Shown: piece by piece, positions 51,954 to 58,913 of the stretch
Numbering within the stretch: position 1 is the first letter of the stretch
How the letters are laid out: each line of letters starts with the position of its first letter
Origin: Tsukamurella conjunctivitidis
GTDB taxonomy: Bacteria > Actinomycetota > Actinomycetes > Mycobacteriales > Mycobacteriaceae
Direction of reading: 5' to 3'
Assembly: GCF_007858475.1 (NCBI RefSeq)
Contig: NZ_VIGX01000002.1
Location: forward strand, 186,001-250,000
Length of the DNA: 64,000 bases
Program-made: the position numbers and the translations under genes
The notes under the pieces: generated by a model
The model's database searches: none
What the model saw: the letters and a program-made list of their open reading frames with translations, nothing else
Told to the model about the DNA's origin: nothing

Positions 51954-52430
51954 ATGGAGAACCTGATGACCGAGCTCGGCGCGGCGATGACGGGCGAGCC
52001 GGGGGAGCGCAAGCAGAAGCTCGAGGCCACGTGGGCGCGGATCGAGCCCGCGGATCACGCGGCGCGGTGCATCGCAGCGCACTACATCGCGGACGTGCAG
52101 GAGGAGCTGGACGCCGAGGTCGAGTGGGACGAGGTCGCCCTGGCCGAGTCGGCGCACGTCTCGGACGCGGAGCTCCAAGCGATCCATCCGTCACTGAGCG
52201 TGGCCGGCTTCATGCCCTCGCTGCACCTCAACCTCGCGGAGGGCTACCGCCGCCAGGGACGTTTCACCGACGCGGCGGACCGGCTGCAGACCAGCCGGGA
52301 GTTCGACTTCGCGCTCGATTCCGCGATCGATCCGGCCTACGCCACGGGGATCCGCGAGGCGCAGGAGCGGATGGCGGCGCGCATCGCCGCGGGTGACCGC
52401 GAGGGTTCCCTCGGGCCGTCGCCCAGTTGA
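51954..52430 (+). CDS. Hypothetical helical protein
   Basis: Protein of 158 aa, no family recognised. It is predicted mostly helical and acidic, with a repeat-like segment SLHLNLAEGYRRQGRFTDAA followed by DRLQTSREFDFALD that resembles a TPR-like helical pair. Start ATG at 51954 is supported by a leaderless -10; a GTG at 51930 is less likely. It ends 4 nt from the convergent TetR gene. It may be a small scaffolding or regulatory protein; this is a guess. Confidence 0.7.
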   Translation: MENLMTELGAAMTGEPGERKQKLEATWARIEPADHAARCIAAHYIADVQEELDAEVEWDEVALAESAHVSDAELQAIHPSLSVAGFMPSLHLNLAEGYRRQGRFTDAADRLQTSREFDFALDSAIDPAYATGIREAQERMAARIAAGDREGSLGPSPS

Positions 52431-52434
52431 TCGA

Positions 52435-53064
52435 TTAGTCGGCCCGGTCCCGCAGCGCGCGGGCGGCGTCCTCGTGTCCCTGCTCGAACAGGGCGCCGAT
52501 CAGCATGGTGCGCAGCGCCCGTTTCTTGATGGCGATGTCGGCGGCGTCGGGGAGTGCGGAGTCCAGCACGGTGAAGCCGTTGATCAGCGCGACCACGCCG
52601 CGGGCCGTCGCGGGGTCGATCGCGGCGCCGGCCAGCGCTGCCGCGCCCTGGGCCACCGCGTCCGCCGCCCGGAGGTACTCCTCCACGAGCACCCGCGAGG
52701 CGGGGTCACGGGCGGCGCGCAGATAGGCCTCGAGGAGCGCGAGGGATTCGTTGCCCCGCGCTTCCGAGGAGGCGGCGAAGGCCGCGATCACCTCGTCGGG
52801 GCTCGCCGAGGTGTTCTCCAGGAACGCCGACAGCACGTCGAGGCGCTCGAACTCCTCCGCGACGAAGGTGCGCATGGCCTCGTGGGTGAGGTCGTCGATG
52901 GACGCGAAGAAGTAGCCGATCGAGGTCGTGGGCAGTCCCGCGCGGGCGGTGACGGCGCGGTGGGTGACCGAGGCGTACCCGGATTCGCCGACCTGCTCGA
53001 CCGTCGCGTCGAGGAGCGCACGCCTTCGTTCGAGGGTGCTCCGCCGGTGTTTGCGCTCCTCCAC
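52435..53064 (-). CDS. TetR family regulator of the amidase gene
   Basis: Protein of 209 aa. HTH: LLDATVEQVGESGYASVTHR then AVTARAGLPTTSIGYFFASI, with the C-terminal domain of the TetR_C_6-like kind. GTG at 53064 lies 7 nt after minus-strand TACACT (53072-53077), so a leaderless start fits better than an upstream frame extension. It is divergent from the amidase gene, and two TCTGTA-N6-TACAGA dyads lie in the shared promoter region, so it most likely represses both genes. Confidence 0.88.
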   Translation of the reverse strand: MEERKHRRSTLERRRALLDATVEQVGESGYASVTHRAVTARAGLPTTSIGYFFASIDDLTHEAMRTFVAEEFERLDVLSAFLENTSASPDEVIAAFAASSEARGNESLALLEAYLRAARDPASRVLVEEYLRAADAVAQGAAALAGAAIDPATARGVVALINGFTVLDSALPDAADIAIKKRALRTMLIGALFEQGHEDAARALRDRAD

Positions 53065-53090
53065 GCCCCGCAGTGTAGGCCGCGGGAGAA

Positions 53091-53110
53091 GTCTGTACAA
53101 ACCTACAGAC
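53091..53110. promoter_or_regulatory. TetR operator 1 (GTCTGTA-N6-TACAGAC)
   Basis: Perfect 7-bp dyad with a 6-nt spacer, 14 nt from the tetR -10. The second copy, at 53128-53145, has its centre 36 nt away. Confidence 0.65.
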
Positions 53111-53127
53111 TCGGGCTATCGTCGATC

Positions 53128-53145
53128 TCTGTAAGTTTGTACAGA
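53128..53145. promoter_or_regulatory. TetR operator 2 (TCTGTA-N6-TACAGA)
   Basis: Perfect 6-bp dyad of the same sequence as operator 1, inverted relative to it, 28 nt before the amidase start. It would occlude amidase transcription. Confidence 0.65.
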
Positions 53146-53172
53146 CTCGGCGTCCGCGCCGGAGGAGCTGCC

Positions 53173-54618
53173 ATGACCACCGAGATCACCGCCGCCTCGA
53201 CCCGCGTCCACGCCTTCCGCGACGACGCCCTCGGCACCCTCGACGCCACCGGCGTCGCCGAGGCGATCGCCGCCGGCGAGCTCGGCGTCGCCGAGGCCGC
53301 GGCGGCCGCCGCCGAGCGGATCCGCACCGTCGACCCCGCGACCCGCGCGGTGCGCTGGTGGCTCCCCGAGGGCGGCGCGGGGGCGCAGGGTGCGACGGAC
53401 GCGGCGTTCCACGGCGTCCCGTCGGCGATCAAGGAGAACACCGCCTTCGCGGGCCTGCCCACCACGATGGGCTCGGCGGCCCTGCCGGACACCCCGGCGA
53501 AGCGGTCCGGTCCGGTGGCGGAGCAGTTCGTCGCGACCGGCGTGAACGTGCTGGTCTCGACGGTGATGCCCGAGTTCGGGATGACCGCGAGCGCGGAGTT
53601 CGCCGACCGCGCGCCGGCCCGCAACCCCTGGAACACCGACTACACCGTCGGCGGCTCGTCGTCGGGCTCGGCGGCGCTGGTGGCCTCCGGCGCCCTCCCG
53701 ATCGCCCACGGCAACGACGGCGGCGGCTCCATCCGCATCCCCGCGGCGCTGAACGGCCTCGTCGGGCTCAAGAGCACCCGCGGCCGGCTCGCCGAGCTGC
53801 CCGCACTGAAGGTGCTGCCCGTCAACGTGGTCTGCGAGGGCGTGCTCACCCGCACCGTCCGCGACACCGCGCGGTACTTCGCGGCGGCGGAGCGGCACCG
53901 TCGCAATCCCGCGCTGCCGCCCGTCGGGCACGTGCGCGGCCCCGGCCGGCGCCGCCGGATCGGGCTGGTCACCGAATCGGTCACCGAGTTCGGCATCGCC
54001 GCCGAGTGCCTCGCGCCCGTCCGTTCGCTCGCCGACGAGTTGGCCGGGCAGGGGCACGAGATCGTCGAGCTCACGATGGCCGACCTGCGCATCGACGGCG
54101 GGTTCGTCGACGACTTCCTGCGCTACTGGGGTCTGCTCGCGGGGCTCGAGGTGGCCACCACGGCCGTCGAGGCCAAGGGGCGCAGCTCCTTCCGCGCACT
54201 GGATCCCGTGACCCGCAGCCTGCTGTGGTCGGGCGTGCGCGGCGCACCGTCGATCCCGGGGGCGATCGCGCGCCTGCGCGCGGTGACCGGGAACTACGAG
54301 CGGATGTTCGTCGAGCGGGGCGTCGACGCGATGCTCTCGCCCACGATGACGAGCACGACGCCGCGGATCGGCCACCTCGACCCGACCCTGCCCTTCGACG
54401 AGTTCATGGCCCGGACCATCGCGATGGTGGGGATCACGCCGCTCAACAACGTCTCGGGCGGCCCGGCGATCTCCGTGCCGTGCGGGAGCGACGAGGCCGG
54501 GCTCCCGATGGGTGCCCAGTTCGCCGGTCCGGCGGGCACCGAGGCGGCGCTGCTCGAACTCGCCTACGAGGTGGAGGCGCTGCGGCCCTTCGCGCGGATC
54601 GACGCCCAGCGGGCGTAG
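53173..54618 (+). CDS. Amidase (amidase signature family)
   Basis: Ser-cisSer-Lys amidase of 481 aa. Lys87 in GVPSAIKENTAF, cis-Ser162 in YTVGGSSSGSAALV and nucleophile Ser186 in GNDGGGSIRIPA are all present with the normal 24-residue spacing. It hydrolyses an amide in the cytoplasm, substrate unknown; it is not GatA, since no gatC/gatB is nearby and the C-terminus differs. ATG at 53173 has GGAGGAG upstream. Probably inducible through the divergent TetR. Confidence 0.92.
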   Translation: MTTEITAASTRVHAFRDDALGTLDATGVAEAIAAGELGVAEAAAAAAERIRTVDPATRAVRWWLPEGGAGAQGATDAAFHGVPSAIKENTAFAGLPTTMGSAALPDTPAKRSGPVAEQFVATGVNVLVSTVMPEFGMTASAEFADRAPARNPWNTDYTVGGSSSGSAALVASGALPIAHGNDGGGSIRIPAALNGLVGLKSTRGRLAELPALKVLPVNVVCEGVLTRTVRDTARYFAAAERHRRNPALPPVGHVRGPGRRRRIGLVTESVTEFGIAAECLAPVRSLADELAGQGHEIVELTMADLRIDGGFVDDFLRYWGLLAGLEVATTAVEAKGRSSFRALDPVTRSLLWSGVRGAPSIPGAIARLRAVTGNYERMFVERGVDAMLSPTMTSTTPRIGHLDPTLPFDEFMARTIAMVGITPLNNVSGGPAISVPCGSDEAGLPMGAQFAGPAGTEAALLELAYEVEALRPFARIDAQRA

Positions 54619-54619
54619 G

Positions 54620-54790
54620 TCAGCGGCGGAACCAGCCGCGCTTGGCCGGCTGCTCGGAGGCCGCCCCCGTGGCCGCGTGCCCGTCGCACCAGTCCTCGGG
54701 GCGGACGGTGGCGCGGACCGCGTCGACGTGGGAGCCGCAGCCGGTCCAGGTGGTCTTGCCGCACACGCGGCACGTGATCGCACTGCACAT
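54620..54790 (-). CDS. Small zinc-ribbon-like protein
   Basis: Protein of 56 aa. The Cys/His pattern CRVCGKTTWTGCGSHVDAVR followed by WCDGHA (CxxC...CxxH...CxxH) suggests one bound zinc. Such tiny proteins are conserved in mycobacteria and relatives; function unknown. ATG at 54790. It is convergent with the amidase gene (1 nt between the stops) and 10 nt downstream of the AhpD-like gene on the same strand, so the two may be co-transcribed. Confidence 0.8.
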   Translation of the reverse strand: MCSAITCRVCGKTTWTGCGSHVDAVRATVRPEDWCDGHAATGAASEQPAKRGWFRR

Positions 54791-54800
54791 GGGCCGGACC

Positions 54801-55166
54801 TTACGCGCTCGCGCCGGCGACGAAACCGCGGAAGGTCTCGAACGCCCGCGCGCCGTGGATCGTTGCGGGTCCGCCGTGCATGAGGAAAGTGACGCCGATG
54901 GCCTCCGCCGCCTCCTGCTCGGTGGCCCCCGCACGCGCCGCGGCCTGGCCGTGCGAAGCGATGCAGCCGTCGCAGCCCTCGACAACGCCGATGGCGAAGG
55001 CGATGAGCTCCTTGGTCTTCCTGTCGAGCGCGCCGTCCGCGAACGCGGCACTGCTCAGCGCGCCGAAGCCGGCGTAGACGTCCGGGATCGCGCGGCGCAG
55101 GTCGCGGTGCTGGGGCTGGAGCGCACGCAGGGTCGCGGCGCCGTCGGCGGTGGGGGTCTGGGTCAT
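54801..55166 (-). CDS. Carboxymuconolactone decarboxylase/AhpD-like protein
   Basis: Protein of 121 aa of the AhpD-like fold. The redox motif CDGCIASH (Cys65, Cys68, His72) is that of alkylhydroperoxidases, with the usual preceding Glu63. It probably reduces peroxides or acts as a disulfide carrier in the cytoplasm. It is divergent from the DUF302/CstR-like operon and has its own CsoR-type palindrome (55229-55248) just upstream, so it should belong to the same regulon. Confidence 0.87.
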   Translation of the reverse strand: MTQTPTADGAATLRALQPQHRDLRRAIPDVYAGFGALSSAAFADGALDRKTKELIAFAIGVVEGCDGCIASHGQAAARAGATEQEAAEAIGVTFLMHGGPATIHGARAFETFRGFVAGASA

Positions 55167-55228
55167 GACGGCCCTTCTGGAGTGGGGAATCGGTGGTCAG
55201 TCGCGGGCGAAGCCGGTCTTCGACGGGA

Positions 55229-55248
55229 GTAACCCCCTAGGGGGATGC
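55229..55248. promoter_or_regulatory. CsoR/CstR-type operator A
   Basis: GTAACCCCCTAGGGGGATGC, with the central palindrome CCCCCTAGGGGG. It is oriented toward the AhpD-like gene and is the inverse of operator B. Confidence 0.7.
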
Positions 55249-55264
55249 GAACGACCCGAACCTA

Positions 55265-55285
55265 GCATCCCCCCTGGGGGTTATG
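55265..55285. promoter_or_regulatory. CsoR/CstR-type operator B
   Basis: GCATCCCCCCTGGGGGTTATG, nearly the reverse complement of operator A. It lies upstream of a -10-like TAATAC for the DUF302 gene. The two sites form a mirrored pair about 36 nt centre to centre. Confidence 0.7.
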
Positions 55286-55332
55286 TAATACTGGTCGGGA
55301 CACCGCTGGTGACGGACGAAAGGAACGAGCGC

Positions 55333-55725
55333 ATGGCGGAATTCACGATGCGTGCGACGATCGACGCGCCCTACGACGAGGCGGTGGCGCGCGTGCGCGC
55401 GGGTCTCGCCGACGTCGGCTTCGGCGTGCTGACCGAGATCGATCTGACGGCCACGCTCAAGGCGAAGCTGGGCGTGGACGTCGAGCCCCGCGTGATCCTC
55501 GGCGCGTGCCGCCCGCAGTTGGCCCACGAGGCCCTCGGCCTCGACCCGCGCGTCGCGGCGCTCCTGCCGTGCAACGTGGTGGTCTCGGCCGACGGCGACG
55601 GTGCGCTCGTCGAGGTGATGGACCCGGACGTGATGCCCGAGTTCACCGGCACCGCGGCGCTGTCCGGCGTCGCCGCCGACGCGCGCGAGCGGCTCGGCCG
55701 GATGCTCGACGGGGTCCGCGCGTGA
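55333..55725 (+). CDS. DUF302 family protein
   Basis: Protein of 130 aa with the DUF302 pattern: TMRATIDAPYDEAVARVRAG, then LTEIDLTATLKAKLGVDVEP, ILGACRPQLAHEAL and LLPCNVVVSADGDGALVEVM. DUF302 proteins are small, cytoplasmic and often found with sulfur- or metal-stress genes; biochemical role unknown. Cys in GACRP and LPCN are conserved in the family. Start ATG at 55333; its stop overlaps the regulator start (GTGA). It is controlled by operator B. Confidence 0.87.
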   Translation: MAEFTMRATIDAPYDEAVARVRAGLADVGFGVLTEIDLTATLKAKLGVDVEPRVILGACRPQLAHEALGLDPRVAALLPCNVVVSADGDGALVEVMDPDVMPEFTGTAALSGVAADARERLGRMLDGVRA

Positions 55726-55982
55726 GGCTCCCGGACGAGGCTGCCAAGCCCGTCGTCACCCGGCTCAAGCGCGCGCACGGCCACCTCGCGACGGTGATCC
55801 GGATGCTCGAGGAGGGGGAGGAGTGCGAGGACGTGCTCACCCAGCTGGCGGCCGTGAACAAGGCGCTGGGGCGCAGCGGGTACGCCCTCGTCGCCACGGG
55901 ACTGCAGCACTGCATCGCCACCGAGGGCCCCGAGAACGTGGACCAGAAGAAGCTGGAGAAGCTCTTCCTCGCGCTCGCGTGA
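55722..55982 (+). CDS. CsoR-family repressor with a CstR-like (persulfide-type) ligand set
   Basis: All-helical CsoR/RcnR-family repressor of 86 aa (VTRLKRAHGHLATVIRMLEE signature). Cys35 and Cys64 are exactly 29 residues apart as in CsoR and CstR. The position of the CsoR copper ligand His61 (25 residues after the first Cys) is Gly60, so the x-C-x-C set is that of CstR, which senses persulfides, not Cu(I). GTG at 55722 overlaps DUF302 (GTGA). The two C-tract palindromes upstream are its likely operators. A variant copper sensor remains possible. Confidence 0.85.
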   Translation: MRLPDEAAKPVVTRLKRAHGHLATVIRMLEEGEECEDVLTQLAAVNKALGRSGYALVATGLQHCIATEGPENVDQKKLEKLFLALA

Positions 55983-56012
55983 CGTGCCGGCCGCGCGAGC
56001 GCGAGGAGCGCG

Positions 56013-57281
56013 CTAGCGCAGCTCGTCGACGGTGACGGTGAAGTCCTGGGCGCGCAGGCGATCGGCGAGCACATCGCCGAGCGCGACAGCGGGGGTGAGC
56101 ACGCCCGCGTACGCGGGCAGGGGTGCGCCGCCGCGGGCGGCGTCGCCGTCGAGCGCGAGCGCCAGGCTCGACTCGCCCAGCATGACGGCGGTGCCGCTGT
56201 ACCCCGGGTCGAGCTTCGCGCCGATGGTCGAACGGTACCGGCGGCCGCCGGTGGTGCGGGTGTAGACGTCCGCGATGAACGAGCCCTTGGCCTGCGAGGC
56301 CTCGCTCGGCCCCTCGCCGGGCGAGGGGAGCACGCGGTCGAGGACCGGGCGCAGGGGCTTGATCGCCAGCGCCGCCATGCCCACGGCGAGGGCGCCCTGC
56401 ACGGCGCGTGCCGCCACCGCCGAGACGATGCCCGGGCCGGGCACGGCCATCGTCTCGCGGTAGCTGAACGTCGGCCCGTAGGCGAAGTCGAGCAGGCCGT
56501 TCGAGCGGCGCACGACGCGGGTGTTGTAGCTGGCCATGAAGAACGGGGCGAGCGTGCCGGAGAGCGACGGGTCGACGTCCTTACCGCTCACGGTGCCCAG
56601 GTCGCTGCCGGGCCGGGCGTCGGTCTCGCGGCTGTGGTCGACGCTCAGCGAGTGCGGGCGCCCGGCCACGCGGCGGGCGTCGCGGTCGGCGCTCACCTCA
56701 TCGGCGAGGCCGATCGCGGAGGCGATGGTGCCGCCGCTCGCTCCGCCGCGGATCGAGCGGATGACCAGCGTCGTGGAGCCGAGTGTGCCGGCACCGTCGG
56801 CCTTGGCCTTCTCGTAGACGAGGAACGTGCCGAGGTCGGAGGGGATGGAGTCGAAACCGCAGGAGTGCACGATCTTCGTCCCTTTGGCGACGGCCTGCTC
56901 GTGGAACTTGTCGATGGAGCGGCGCGCGAAGAGCACCTCGCCGGTGAGGTCGGTGTAGTGCGTGCCGGCGTTGACGCACGCGCCCACCACCGTCTCGCCG
57001 TACCGGGCGTAGGGCCCGACGGTGCTGCACAGGACCGTCGTGCGGGCGACCATCGCGTCGAGGGTGGAGGGCTTGTCGACGTCGGCGACGACGATGCCGA
57101 AGTCCGTCGCCTTCTCGCCCAGGCTCGCGCGGAGCTTCTCCAGCTTGGCCTCGGTGCGGCCGGCGAGGGCGATGCGCACGCCGTCGGGCGCGTGCTTCGC
57201 GAGGTGGCGCGCCGTGAGCTCGCCGACGAAGCCCGTCGCGCCGAAGACGATGATGTCGAATTCCCTGGTACCCGCAGTCAT
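56013..57281 (-). CDS. Saccharopine dehydrogenase-like NADP-binding protein (trans-acting enoyl reductase family)
   Basis: Protein of 422 aa. N-terminal Rossmann motif GATGFVGELTARHL from residue 14, then RIALAGRTEAKLEKLRASLG and a mid-protein HSCGFDSIPSDLG. This matches the Rv2449c/Rv2953 group, of which Rv2953 is a trans-acting enoyl reductase in phenolic-glycolipid synthesis. True saccharopine dehydrogenase is unlikely, since lysine-pathway neighbours are absent. ATG at 57281 follows minus-strand TAACAT by 6 nt, a leaderless layout. The role is probably lipid modification. Confidence 0.85.
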   Translation of the reverse strand: MTAGTREFDIIVFGATGFVGELTARHLAKHAPDGVRIALAGRTEAKLEKLRASLGEKATDFGIVVADVDKPSTLDAMVARTTVLCSTVGPYARYGETVVGACVNAGTHYTDLTGEVLFARRSIDKFHEQAVAKGTKIVHSCGFDSIPSDLGTFLVYEKAKADGAGTLGSTTLVIRSIRGGASGGTIASAIGLADEVSADRDARRVAGRPHSLSVDHSRETDARPGSDLGTVSGKDVDPSLSGTLAPFFMASYNTRVVRRSNGLLDFAYGPTFSYRETMAVPGPGIVSAVAARAVQGALAVGMAALAIKPLRPVLDRVLPSPGEGPSEASQAKGSFIADVYTRTTGGRRYRSTIGAKLDPGYSGTAVMLGESSLALALDGDAARGGAPLPAYAGVLTPAVALGDVLADRLRAQDFTVTVDELR

Positions 57282-57287
57282 GCCGCG

Positions 57288-57293
57288 ATGTTA
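57288..57293 (-). promoter_or_regulatory. Leaderless-type -10
   Basis: Minus-strand TAACAT followed by 6 nt and the ATG at 57281. Confidence 0.5.
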
Positions 57294-57324
57294 GCAGTGT
57301 TCGCGCGGAGGCGCATGGCCCGCG

Positions 57325-58404
57325 TCACACGCCGGTCGGCACGCGGGCGTCGTCCTCGCGCCGGGCGCGGAAGCGCTGGAAGGCGCGGGCCGCGGCGGGG
57401 GCGAGGAAGAGCATCAGCAGGACGCGGATGAGCTGCGCCGCGACGACGAAGGTGATGTCGACATTGGACGACGCGGCCACCGCGAGCACCGCGTAGATGC
57501 CGCCGGGTGTCGTCGCGAGGTAGCCGTCGAGCGCCGAGACGCCGGTCATGGCGGACAGGGCGAAACCGAGCCCGGCGCAGCCGACCCCGACGCCGACGAT
57601 GAGCAGGATCGCCCACGGCAGCAGCCGCGCCATCGACCGCAGGGACGCGCGCGTGAAGCCGACCCCCGCCTGCCAGCCGATGACGAGGTAACCCCCGGCG
57701 ACCAGGACCCACGGCACCGTCGCGCCCGCGGCGACACCCGAGAGCGACAGTGCGGCGGAGGCGACGAGCGGGCCGAGGAGGCCGCCGGCGGGCAGCCTCG
57801 TGGCCAGCCCGACGGCCAGGCCGCCGCCTACGCACACCGCGGTGAAACCGAGGTCGAACCACCACTGCCGCGCCGGGCCGGAGGCGACCGAGGAGACGCC
57901 CGGCGTGTGCGGGTACAGCGCCGCGACCAGCGGCAGGGAGACGGTGACCAGGGCGACGCGCAGGTACTGGACGACCGCGACGACCTTCTCATCGCCGCCG
58001 AGTTCCCGCGCGATCGCGACGAGCCCCGACGCGCCTCCGGCGACGAGGGCCAGCGAGCCGGTGATCGAATCCGTGTCGCGGTGCCTCCCCAGCAGCGCAC
58101 CCGCGCCCACCGACAGCAGCAACGTGGCGAACCCGACGAGCAGCGCCGCCGGCCAGCGCGAGCCCAGCGCCGCGACGGTGTGCGCCTGCATGAGCGTGCC
58201 GATGTACGCGCCGAGGACGCCCTGTGCGACCAGCTGCGCCGGGCGGGGAATCGGGCCGGGCGCGCGGCCCAGCAGCGCGGCGATCACCGCGCAGACGAGG
58301 GCGGCGAACAGTGGAGCGCTGGGGACGCCGAGGGCGGTGAGTGCGGCCGAGGCTAGGCAGGAGGCGACGGCCAGGCCGGTCCATCTGGTCCACTCGCTTC
58401 GCAT
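57325..58404 (-). CDS. AbrB/PF05145-family membrane protein (putative transporter)
   Basis: Membrane protein of 359 aa with about ten helices in two similar halves; typical motifs are LVAQGVLGAYIGTLMQ in the first half and YLATTPGGIYAVLAVAASSN in the second. The PF05145 group is called AbrB or ammonia-monooxygenase-related in databases, but the sequence is that of a transporter, not a DNA-binding AbrB. ATG at 58404 is 7 nt after GATACT on the minus strand. It diverges from a MarR gene, whose product may control it. Confidence 0.8.
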   Translation of the reverse strand: MRSEWTRWTGLAVASCLASAALTALGVPSAPLFAALVCAVIAALLGRAPGPIPRPAQLVAQGVLGAYIGTLMQAHTVAALGSRWPAALLVGFATLLLSVGAGALLGRHRDTDSITGSLALVAGGASGLVAIARELGGDEKVVAVVQYLRVALVTVSLPLVAALYPHTPGVSSVASGPARQWWFDLGFTAVCVGGGLAVGLATRLPAGGLLGPLVASAALSLSGVAAGATVPWVLVAGGYLVIGWQAGVGFTRASLRSMARLLPWAILLIVGVGVGCAGLGFALSAMTGVSALDGYLATTPGGIYAVLAVAASSNVDITFVVAAQLIRVLLMLFLAPAAARAFQRFRARREDDARVPTGV

Positions 58405-58408
58405 AGCA

Positions 58409-58424
58409 ACAAGTATCTGCTTGT
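58409..58424. promoter_or_regulatory. MarR operator candidate
   Basis: ACAAG-N6-CTTGT (58409-58413, 58420-58424) covers the minus-strand -10 GATACT (58412-58417) of the transporter gene. Binding would block that promoter. Confidence 0.5.
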
Positions 58425-58478
58425 CGAACACGTCACGCAACTCGCGAAACGCGCGAAAGTATGAAGTAAACTCTTGGT

Positions 58479-58892
58479 ATGTCCGATGTCAGCGAACTCC
58501 GCTACGGCGTCCACTCCCTGAGCCGGGAGATCCGCGCCCACCGCCGCCCGGGTCCGCTCACCGAGACCCAGTACCTCGTCCTCGGCAGCCTCGACCGCGG
58601 CGGCCCGGCCACGCCCGCCGAGCTCGGCGAGGCGCACCACGTCCGCGCGCAGACCCTTACGCCCGCGCTCAACGCCCTCGCGGACGCCGGCCTCGTGCGT
58701 CGCCGCCGGGACGAGGCGGACCGTCGTCGGCAGTACGTGGAGTTGACCGCCGAGGGGCGCGCCGTGATCGCGGAGGACCGCGCCGTGCGCAACGCCTGGC
58801 TGGAGACGGCCATGGCCGAACGGCTCACCGACCTCGAACGCGGGGTGCTGCTGCTGGCCGGTCCGGTCCTGGCGAAGCTGGCCGACGGCTGA
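58479..58892 (+). CDS. MarR family regulator
   Basis: Winged-helix regulator of 137 aa. TETQYLVLGSLDRGGPATPA and ELGEAHHVRAQTLTPALNAL form the HTH; the wing is LVRRRRDEADRRRQYVELTA, the standard MarR DxR segment. ATG at 58479 is 6 nt after TAAACT (58467-58472), a leaderless start. Divergent from the PF05145 transporter gene. It is followed by menD at 22 nt but menD has its own -10, so they are probably separate units. Confidence 0.9.
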   Translation: MSDVSELRYGVHSLSREIRAHRRPGPLTETQYLVLGSLDRGGPATPAELGEAHHVRAQTLTPALNALADAGLVRRRRDEADRRRQYVELTAEGRAVIAEDRAVRNAWLETAMAERLTDLERGVLLLAGPVLAKLADG

Positions 58893-58900
58893 TGCGGTCG

Positions 58901-58906
58901 TAAGGT
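58901..58906 (+). promoter_or_regulatory. Leaderless-type -10 of menD
   Basis: TAAGGT followed by 7 nt and the ATG at 58914. Confidence 0.55.
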
Positions 58907-58913
58907 GGTCCGC

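Noticed and set aside
57325-58404. Reading the PF05145 gene as an AbrB DNA-binding regulator
   Set aside because: The protein is a polytopic membrane protein with about ten helices; the AbrB label is a database name only.
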